Shown here piece after piece: positions 7,585 through 12,336 of a stretch of DNA of 12,336 nucleotides (position 1 is its first letter; every line of letters starts with the position of its first letter). Where the stretch lies: positions 1-12,336 of the forward strand of contig CAIPBN010000744.1 of NCBI GenBank assembly GCA_903863315.1, given 5' to 3'. Under the pieces are notes generated by a model. It saw nothing but the letters and a program-made list of their open reading frames with translations. It did not search any database and was not told the DNA's origin. The stretch comes from an uncultured Verrucomicrobiota bacterium. Lineage in GTDB: Bacteria; Verrucomicrobiota; Verrucomicrobiia; Limisphaerales; SXTU01. Made by a program: the position numbers and the translations under genes.

Positions 7585-7586
7585 TA

Positions 7587-8099
7587 TCATTTTAGCTCCT
7601 TCTTGCTCAGGAGAATCACGCCCACCATCGCCACGAGCAGGAGGACGGAGACGATTTCAAAGGGGAGGAGGAACTGGCCCTTGGTGAAGAGTTCGAGGCC
7701 GAGCGCCTTGGTGTCGCCGATGACGCGGGGGTTGGCGGCTTGGTTGAGGTCCCCGCCCCAGATGGTGCGCGTGAGCAGGAAGCCCAGGCCCAGAACCGCG
7801 CCCGTGCCGGTCACGATGCCGAAGAGGTTTATCTTCCGGCGCTGCTCCTCCTTGAGGTCGAGGAGCATGATGACGAAGAGGAAGAGCACCATCACCGCGC
7901 CCGCATAGACGAGGATTTGCACCGCCGCGAGGAAGAAGGCGTTGAGCAGCACGAAGAGGCCGGCCATCGCGCAGATGGTCAGCACGAGGAACATCGCGCT
8001 CGTGACCGGGTTGCGGCTGAACGGATTGGCCACCACCAGCGCACCGAAGAGGAGCGTGAGGAAGGCGAAGAGGTAGAAAAGAATGTCGGGTAATGCCAT
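7587..8099 (-). CDS. nuoJ: NADH-quinone oxidoreductase subunit J
   Basis: This 170-residue protein is predicted to have five membrane helices, as usual for NuoJ (about 165-185 residues). The conserved TM3 segment V-Y-A-G-A-V-M-V-L-F-L-F-V (64-76) is the NuoJ/ND6 signature; this helix carries the pi-bulge thought to change shape during coupling. The C-terminus ends with K-K-E-L-K. It starts 9 bp after the nuoI stop. A weak GAAGG lies too far upstream (about 15 nt) to be a convincing ribosome-binding site. Unlike most nuo operons, the following nuoK is not tightly coupled but separated by a 97-bp repeat region. Confidence 0.97.
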   Translation of the reverse strand: MALPDILFYLFAFLTLLFGALVVANPFSRNPVTSAMFLVLTICAMAGLFVLLNAFFLAAVQILVYAGAVMVLFLFVIMLLDLKEEQRRKINLFGIVTGTGAVLGLGFLLTRTIWGGDLNQAANPRVIGDTKALGLELFTKGQFLLPFEIVSVLLLVAMVGVILLSKKELK

Positions 8100-8108
8100 G
8101 AGCGATGC

Positions 8109-8666
8109 CTAGACCTTCACCGGGAAAGTCTCCTGCTCCTTCGCCTCGTCCAGCTTGTGCTTCCACTTCTGGATGCCGGGGTGCGTGCCGCCGAGGGCGA
8201 GGAGTTTCTCCTTGTTGTAAATCATCTCGCCGCGCGCAAGGCCGGTGAGGGAGAAGTCGCTCTTCAGGAAGATGGCTTCCTCGGGGCAGACTTCCTGGCA
8301 CAGGCCGCAGAAGATGCAGCGGAGCATGTTGATTTCGAATTCCTCGGGCATCTTCTCCGCGTTGGTGCGGTCGGCGGGCTTGCCGTTCGGGCCGGGCGGC
8401 GTGATGCGGATGGCCTTCGGCGGGCAGACGAACTCGCAGAGCTGGCAGGAGACGCACTTGGTCGCGCCGTCCTGGTCGCGAACGAGATAGGGCGCACCAC
8501 GATAGCCGGGCAACACGCGCGTCGGCTCCTCGGGATACTGCTGCGTGACCTTGGTCCGGCCCGTGATGGTGTTGAGGAAATGGCGCGTGGTGACCTTCAG
8601 CCCACCGATTAGGGCCGGCAGATAGAGCCGCTCAAACCAAGTCAGTTCGTTGCGTTTGACAATCAT
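8109..8666 (-). CDS. nuoI: NADH-quinone oxidoreductase subunit I (two [4Fe-4S] ferredoxin-like protein)
   Basis: This is a 185-residue peripheral-arm protein that carries clusters N6a and N6b and passes electrons to cluster N2 and quinone. Two ferredoxin motifs are complete: Cys71, 74, 77, 81-Pro and Cys117, 120, 123, 127-Pro. The N-terminal part (M-I-V-K-R-N-E-L-T-W-F-E-R-L) is an amphipathic segment that contacts the membrane. The frame is open further upstream, to 8852, but that extension is Arg/Ala-rich and overlaps the DUF2442 gene out of frame. The ATG at 8666 is preferred because it follows a strong Shine-Dalgarno sequence with 8-nt spacing and overlaps the upstream stop as ATGA. It is preceded in the operon by the DUF4160/DUF2442 pair rather than directly by nuoH. 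Confidence 0.97.
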   Translation of the reverse strand: MIVKRNELTWFERLYLPALIGGLKVTTRHFLNTITGRTKVTQQYPEEPTRVLPGYRGAPYLVRDQDGATKCVSCQLCEFVCPPKAIRITPPGPNGKPADRTNAEKMPEEFEINMLRCIFCGLCQEVCPEEAIFLKSDFSLTGLARGEMIYNKEKLLALGGTHPGIQKWKHKLDEAKEQETFPVKV

Positions 8667-8953
8667 GCTGCCAACTCCTCCCGCGCCGGGACGCGCTGTT
8701 GCTTGATGAACTCGATGGAGGGCTTGCCCAGCGCCAGGCTCTTCGCGCTCAAGTCTTCGTCCACGTCTGGCCAATGAACGCCGAAGCCGCTGCCGAGCAG
8801 TTCGTAATGCTCCCGCTGGGTGGCGGTCGCCCGGTAGAGCCGGGGATACCACAGAAGCGGCAGTTGCACCGTGCGCCCGTCGTTGAAGTCCACGAGGAGC
8901 GTGTCGGGCGTGCTGCTGATGCGCGTCACCAGGATTTTATCCAAAGTATTCAT
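8663..8953 (-). CDS. DUF2442 domain protein (putative antitoxin-like partner of DUF4160)
   Basis: This 96-residue soluble protein matches the DUF2442 pattern. It has an N-terminal beta-strand segment (L-L-V-D-F-N-D-G-R-T-V, 19-29), then L-W-Y-P-R-L (34-39), A-T-A-T-Q-R (42-47) and the family signature G-F-G-V-H-W-P-D-V-D-E-D-L-S (56-69). DUF2442 genes often occur next to DUF4160 genes as small two-gene cassettes of the toxin-antitoxin type, but the biochemical role is not established. The start overlaps the DUF4160 gene by 17 bp and the stop overlaps the nuoI start by 4 bp (ATGA). The ribosome-binding site of nuoI lies inside its last codons. It has no known part in complex I. It is probably co-transcribed with the operon. 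Confidence 0.88.
   Translation of the reverse strand: MNTLDKILVTRISSTPDTLLVDFNDGRTVQLPLLWYPRLYRATATQREHYELLGSGFGVHWPDVDEDLSAKSLALGKPSIEFIKQQRVPAREELAA
8675..8682 (-). promoter_or_regulatory. Strong Shine-Dalgarno sequence of nuoI, inside the DUF2442 gene
   Basis: The transcribed strand reads GGGAGGAG, 8 nt before the nuoI ATG at 8666. It is the only convincing ribosome-binding site I found in the operon; the other nuo starts checked lack one. It fixes the nuoI start and encodes part of the R-E-E-L near the C-terminus of the DUF2442 protein. Confidence 0.8.
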
Positions 8954-9170
8954 GCCAGGCTTGCAGCAGGTTGGTTTGGTTCTCAGTCAAAATGGTTTCG
9001 ATTTCCCGCAGCTCGTGCCGCCGGAAGCCAAGGTTGTCGGACAAGCCCACCGGTTGCAGCCAGAACTTGGCTTGCGCGCCCGCCTTGCTGACGTGGACAT
9101 GAGCGGGTTCGTCGCCGTCGGCGCTGAAAAAGCCGATGCGATAGCCGTTCTGTCGAAGGACGGTGGGCAT
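8937..9170 (-). CDS. DUF4160 domain protein (putative toxin-antitoxin-like small protein)
   Basis: This 77-residue protein matches the DUF4160 family in full length. It starts M-P-T-V-L-R-Q-N-G-Y-R, has the family signature D-E-P-A-H-V-H-V at 20-27, then A-K-F-W-L (34-38), a G-F-R-R-H-E-L-R-E-I segment (48-57) and a C-terminal W-H-E-Y-F. The conserved His-x-His could be a metal or active site, but no activity is established. It begins 1 bp after the nuoH stop and overlaps the DUF2442 start by 17 bp, so the two are a translationally linked pair. Such pairs are listed as putative toxin-antitoxin modules because of their size and gene arrangement; that role here is inference. No Shine-Dalgarno sequence is seen; translation probably depends on nuoH. 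Confidence 0.9.
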   Translation of the reverse strand: MPTVLRQNGYRIGFFSADGDEPAHVHVSKAGAQAKFWLQPVGLSDNLGFRRHELREIETILTENQTNLLQAWHEYFG

Positions 9171-9171
9171 T

Positions 9172-10308
9172 TCATTTGGTTGTCAGGGCCAGCACGCCCG
9201 CGGTGAGAATGATGTTCGCCAGCGCCAGCGGGATGAGCCGCCGCCAGCCGAGGTCCATCAACTGGTCGTAGCGGAAGCGCGGGAGCATCCAGCGCACCCA
9301 GATGAAGATGAACATGAACGCCAGCATCTTCGCCAGGAAGATGCCGATGTGCACGAGGCCCATCAGCAGCGAGTCCGCCGGCCGGTCGAGGCCGAGGAAG
9401 GGCAGCGTCCAGCCGCCGAAGAACAGCGTCGTCATCATCGCCGCGCCGGCGAACATGTTCGCGTATTCGCCGATGAAGAACATGCCGAACTTCATCGAGC
9501 TGTATTCCGTGTGGTAGCCGCTGACGAGTTCGGACTCCGACTCCGCCATGTCGAAGGGCAGGCGGTTCGTTTCCGCGAGGGCGGAGATGAAGAAAATCAC
9601 GAAGGAGATGACGCCGCACGGGATGAGCAGGAGCGACTGCGCGCTGAAGCCACCGCCGAAGACCGGGAAGGCGTTCCAGCCGTTCCGCGCCTGGTGCTCG
9701 ATGATTTTGCCGAGGTTCAGGTCGCCGACGACGAGGAACACCGGGATGACGCTCATGCCCATCGCGATTTCGTAGGAAATCATCTGCGCGCTGGCACGGA
9801 TGCCGCCGAGGAAGGGGAACTTCGAATTCGCCGCGTAGCCAGCCAGCACGATGCCATACACGCCGAGCGACACGATGCCGAAGGTGTAGAGGATGCCGAC
9901 GTTCAGGTCCGCGATGACCATCTTCTGCGCGCCGAGCGTGGAGCCGAACGGAATCACCGCCACGACGAGGAACGCCGGCACGAGCGAGATGGCCGGTGCG
10001 AGCCAGAAGTAAATCTTCCGCACATGCGCCGGGGTGAAGTCTTCCTTGATGAAGCTCTTCACGCCGTCCACCAGCGGATGCCAGAATCCGAGCTTGGTGA
10101 GGAACGGACCGAGGACCGGGATGCTGCCGATGAGCGGGAGGTTCACGCGGTTCGGCCCGACGCGGTCCTGAATGAGCGCCGAGACCTTGCGCTCCGCCAG
10201 CACCGCGTAGGCGACGAGCGTCAGCAGCGGCCCCAGCACGCACGCAATCTTCAGCAGCGTGAAGAACACGAACTGCGTCTGCGGACTCAATGAATCAAGC
10301 CAGGCCAT
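9172..10308 (-). CDS. nuoH: NADH-quinone oxidoreductase subunit H
   Basis: This 378-residue membrane protein has the NuoH/ND1 signatures. The N-terminal helix is followed by A-E-R-K-V-S-A-L-I-Q-D-R-V-G-P-N-R (38-54), and the conserved A-E-T-N-R-L-P-F-D segment is at 245-253, followed by the acidic run M-A-E-S-E-S-E-L and G-Y-H-T-E-Y-S. NuoH forms, with NuoB/D/I, the quinone-binding chamber and the start of the proton path. It is longer than E. coli NuoH (325), within the range seen in other phyla. It starts 6 bp after the nuoG stop with no Shine-Dalgarno sequence. Its stop is 1 bp before the DUF4160 gene, where nuoI would be expected. Confidence 0.97.
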   Translation of the reverse strand: MAWLDSLSPQTQFVFFTLLKIACVLGPLLTLVAYAVLAERKVSALIQDRVGPNRVNLPLIGSIPVLGPFLTKLGFWHPLVDGVKSFIKEDFTPAHVRKIYFWLAPAISLVPAFLVVAVIPFGSTLGAQKMVIADLNVGILYTFGIVSLGVYGIVLAGYAANSKFPFLGGIRASAQMISYEIAMGMSVIPVFLVVGDLNLGKIIEHQARNGWNAFPVFGGGFSAQSLLLIPCGVISFVIFFISALAETNRLPFDMAESESELVSGYHTEYSSMKFGMFFIGEYANMFAGAAMMTTLFFGGWTLPFLGLDRPADSLLMGLVHIGIFLAKMLAFMFIFIWVRWMLPRFRYDQLMDLGWRRLIPLALANIILTAGVLALTTK

Positions 10309-10314
10309 GGAAAA

Positions 10315-12063
10315 CTAGATTTGCACCGTCACACCCGTGTCGCCGAGTTTCGCCCACTCCAGCCCCGCGAAGCCGGGGATTTCGCGCGCCATCTGGTTGA
10401 ACAGACCTTCGATGGTTGAGAAGCCGTTCTGGCCGCTGACGTTGTGCACCAGCTCGTGCAGGAACTCCCACTCGGGCCGGGCGTCGCCGGGGGCTTCGAC
10501 GGCCTTCATGAACTTCTGCACGCGACCCTTCACGTTCACGAACGTGCCGCGCTTCTCGACGTGCGCGCAGCCGGGCAGCACGAAGTGCGCGGCGGCGGTC
10601 GTGGCGTTCGGCAGGATGTCGCTGACGATGAGCGTGTCGAGCTTCGCGAGCAGGTCCGCGCCGATGCCGTGCTTGGTTACATCTTCGCCGAAGACGACGA
10701 GGGTGCGGATGGCCCCGCTGCGGATGCCGTCGGCAATCTTCGCGAGGTTCGCGCCGAGCTGCGGGCCGGTGATGCCGGTGAGCCGCGCGCCGTTCGAGTT
10801 CGGGTTCTTGTCGGCGTTGACGAGAAGTTTGTCGCCCTCGCCGTTGCGGGCGACGGAGTCAGTCTGCGCGTTGAACTTCTTCGCAAGCTTGGCGAGCAGG
10901 AAAAGTTCCTCGGTCGTCTGCCGCGCACTAGCAATGACGGCGACGCTGCCGGTCGGAGCAGAAGCGAGCTTGGCGGAGATGGCTTTGAGCGCCGTGGGCC
11001 AAGCGACCTCAATCATTCCGCGCTCCGCAATCCGCATTCCACATTTCTTCAGCCGGTCCGCGCGGCCAATCCACTTGTAGTTCAAGCGGCCTGAGTCGCA
11101 CATCCACGTCGAGTTGACGGCGTCGTTCTGGCGCGGCTCGTAGCGGTAAACCTTCTCCTCGCGCGAGCCGACGACGATGTTGCAGCCGGTGCCGCAGCTC
11201 GTGCAGAGGGACTTGGTTTCCTTCATGAACCACACGCGCATCTGGAAGCGGAAATCCTTCGAGGTGAGCGCGCCCACCGGGCAGATATCCACCGTGTTGA
11301 GCGTGTAGTTGTTGTCGAACTTGCCCTCGGCCCATGCGGCGATGGTGTTGTAGCTGCCGCGATTGACGATGCCGAGCGCGTCGTCGCCGGCGATGTCCTT
11401 GGTGAAACGGATGCAGCGGGTGCAAAGCACGCAGCGCTCGTCGTCGAGGACGATGCGCGGCCCGAGGTCCACGGCTTTCGGCTTGTGGACCTTCGCCTCG
11501 ACGAACTTGCTCTTCGCCTGCCCATGCTCGACGGAGTATTCCTGCAGCTTGCATTCGCCAGCCTGGTCGCAGATGGGGCAATCGAGCGGGTGGTTGATGA
11601 GCAGCGATTCCAGCACCGCCTCGCGCATCTGTTTCGTCGCAGGTGAATTCGGGTAAATCTCCATGCCCGGCGAAATGGGCGTGGCGCACGCGATGGCTCC
11701 GCGCGGCGTGGTCGGCTCGTAGGGCAACACGGACTTCGCAATCTTCGGGGTGCCGTCCTCGTTCAGCACCGGCTTGCGGTCTGGTCCCATCTGCGGCGTG
11801 CCGAACTCGACGAGGCACATGCGGCAGTTGCCGGCGATGGGGAGCTTCGGGTGGTAGCAGTAATGCGGCACCTCGTGCGCTGCGAGCTGGCAGGCCTGAA
11901 GCATCGTGGTCGGCTGCGGCTTGCCCTGCCAGTCGGGCATCATCTTCGGCACCTCGATTTCGCGGCCGTCCACCTTGATTTTGATTTTGTCAGACGGCGG
12001 CGGCGGAGCCGGTGCAGCGGCGGGCGCGGCGGGCTTGGCTTCAGTTGTCGCGGGGGCGGACAT
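10315..12063 (-). CDS. nuoG: NADH-quinone oxidoreductase subunit G (iron-sulfur subunit, short form)
   Basis: This is a 582-residue peripheral-arm subunit that carries several iron-sulfur clusters. A Pro/Ala-rich N-terminal extension (about 9-24) precedes the [2Fe-2S] domain with Cys69, 80, 83 and 126; residues 87-122 form a longer-than-usual loop within it. The His/Cys cluster is His158, Cys162, 165, 171. A [4Fe-4S] site follows with Cys211, 214, 217 and 261. A further set, Cys287, 290, 294 and 322, matches the off-pathway N7 cluster kept in some bacteria (E. coli, Thermus) and lost in mitochondria. The C-terminal molybdopterin-like domain is short compared with E. coli (908) and Thermus (783) and ends after the V-L-P-G-C-A-H-V-E-K-R-G-T-F-V-N motif. 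Residues about 341-350 are encoded by a 7-bp repeat array. It starts 5 bp after nuoF. Confidence 0.97.
   Translation of the reverse strand: MSAPATTEAKPAAPAAAPAPPPPSDKIKIKVDGREIEVPKMMPDWQGKPQPTTMLQACQLAAHEVPHYCYHPKLPIAGNCRMCLVEFGTPQMGPDRKPVLNEDGTPKIAKSVLPYEPTTPRGAIACATPISPGMEIYPNSPATKQMREAVLESLLINHPLDCPICDQAGECKLQEYSVEHGQAKSKFVEAKVHKPKAVDLGPRIVLDDERCVLCTRCIRFTKDIAGDDALGIVNRGSYNTIAAWAEGKFDNNYTLNTVDICPVGALTSKDFRFQMRVWFMKETKSLCTSCGTGCNIVVGSREEKVYRYEPRQNDAVNSTWMCDSGRLNYKWIGRADRLKKCGMRIAERGMIEVAWPTALKAISAKLASAPTGSVAVIASARQTTEELFLLAKLAKKFNAQTDSVARNGEGDKLLVNADKNPNSNGARLTGITGPQLGANLAKIADGIRSGAIRTLVVFGEDVTKHGIGADLLAKLDTLIVSDILPNATTAAAHFVLPGCAHVEKRGTFVNVKGRVQKFMKAVEAPGDARPEWEFLHELVHNVSGQNGFSTIEGLFNQMAREIPGFAGLEWAKLGDTGVTVQI
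11016..11043. repeat. Degenerate 7-bp tandem repeat inside nuoG, consensus NTCCGCA, four units
   Basis: The plus-strand units TTCCGCG, CTCCGCA, ATCCGCA and TTCCACA are contiguous (11016-11022, 11023-11029, 11030-11036, 11037-11043). On the nuoG strand they read as variants of TGCGGAA and encode about C-G-M-R-I-A-E-R-G (341-349). They lie in the linker between the N7-cluster region and the C-terminal domain. The array is 28 bp long, yet the gene stays in frame. Confidence 0.65.
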
Positions 12064-12068
12064 GGAAA

Positions 12069-12336
12069 TCAGTGTTTGGCGGCTGCGGCTTTGGCTTCAT
12101 CCGCTGCGCCCTTGGCCTCAAAGTCATCTTTGAACTTCTTCACGTAGCTCAGAACCGGCCAGGCGCAGGCTTCACCAAAGGCGCAGATGGTGCGGCCTTG
12201 GATGTTTTGCGCGATGTGCAGCAAGTAGTCGGCGTCGGCTTTGCGGCCCTCGCCGTGGGTGAGGCGGTGCAGGGCCTTGCTCATCCAGAGCGAGCCTTCG
12301 CGGCACGGGGTGCACTGGCCGCAGCTCTCGTGGGCG
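12069..12336 (-). CDS. nuoF: NADH-quinone oxidoreductase subunit F, C-terminal part (5' end cut by window)
   Basis: The frame is open to the right edge, so the gene starts outside the window; about 88 C-terminal residues are visible. The segment begins A-H-E-S-C-G-Q-C-T-P-C-R-E-G and later has T-I-C-A-F-G-E-A-C-A-W-P, together the four-cysteine ligand set (C-x2-C-x2-C, then C in T-I-C) of [4Fe-4S] cluster N3, which takes electrons from FMN. NuoF holds the NADH and FMN sites, which lie upstream and are not visible. The C-terminus ends in an Ala/Lys-rich tail (A-D-E-A-K-A-A-A-A-K-H). The stop is 5 bp before the nuoG start. Confidence 0.96.
   Translation of the reverse strand, partial: AHESCGQCTPCREGSLWMSKALHRLTHGEGRKADADYLLHIAQNIQGRTICAFGEACAWPVLSYVKKFKDDFEAKGAADEAKAAAAKH

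Larger units (their letters stand above)
7490..7586 (-). promoter_or_regulatory. Repeat-bearing nuoJ-nuoK gap with alternative hairpins
   Basis: This is the only sizeable gap in the operon. It holds two 7-bp repeat runs (listed separately). On the transcribed strand, one AGATGGGA copy (plus-strand complement at 7551-7558) can pair with any of four complementary copies in the downstream repeat: 7502-7509, 7509-7516 and 7516-7523 with 8 bp, and 7523-7529 with 7 bp. The result would be a family of mutually exclusive hairpins ending 12-40 nt before the nuoK start. A small inner stem (GCGC-TCG-GCGC, about 7538-7548) could stack inside. Whether it acts on termination, mRNA processing or translation is unknown; the structure is inferred by eye. 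Confidence 0.4.

Noticed and set aside
8667..8852. N-terminal extension of nuoI up to 8852
   Set aside because: The extra residues are Arg/Ala-rich with no similarity to NuoI and overlap DUF2442 out of frame; the ATG at 8666 has a strong Shine-Dalgarno sequence and gives the usual NuoI length.
9163..10293. Plus-strand open frame of 376 codons opposite nuoH
   Set aside because: It is a mirror of nuoH codon usage, with Glu/Arg/Asp-rich sequence and no recognisable motif or start signal.

Overview
The window is a GC-rich bacterial chromosome segment. It is dominated by a minus-strand operon for the proton-pumping NADH:quinone oxidoreductase (respiratory complex I). Read in the direction of transcription, from high to low coordinates, the order is nuoF (C-terminal end only, cut by the window edge), nuoG, nuoH, a two-gene DUF4160/DUF2442 cassette, nuoI, nuoJ, nuoK, nuoL, nuoM and nuoN. 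Gaps between genes are 1-13 bp or short overlaps, except a 97-bp repeat-bearing gap between nuoJ and nuoK. The order F-G-H-I-J-K-L-M-N is the classical bacterial one; nuoA-E would lie beyond the right edge.

The left 2.1 kb is a separate plus-strand cluster of three genes that converges on nuoN. It holds the C-terminal end of an SGNH-hydrolase-like protein, a secreted SASA-type carbohydrate (acetyl)esterase overlapping it by 4 bp, and an alpha/beta hydrolase with a Tat-like signal peptide. These look like exported ester- or polymer-processing enzymes, unrelated to respiration. Only 37 bp separate the two convergent clusters.

The gene content and protein style suggest a Verrucomicrobiota-like organism (Planctomycetota or Acidobacteriota are alternatives). 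This is an impression from family resemblance, not a phylogenetic result. Nearly all genes lack a clear Shine-Dalgarno sequence; nuoI is the exception.

Functionally, NuoF and NuoG carry the peripheral-arm clusters that receive NADH electrons. NuoI passes electrons towards quinone at NuoH. NuoJ, K, L, M and N form the membrane arm. The points most worth a second look are: (1) NuoM lacks the central channel lysine (E. coli K234; leucine here at 230) while neighbouring functional residues align without a gap; (2) a putative toxin-antitoxin-like DUF4160/DUF2442 pair sits inside the operon and supplies the ribosome-binding site of nuoI; (3) degenerate 7-bp tandem repeats occur in the nuoJ-nuoK gap, where they can form alternative hairpins, and also inside the nuoG coding region. 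No stretch longer than 300 bp is without a gene, and I saw no tRNA, rRNA, CRISPR array, insertion sequence or phage gene.
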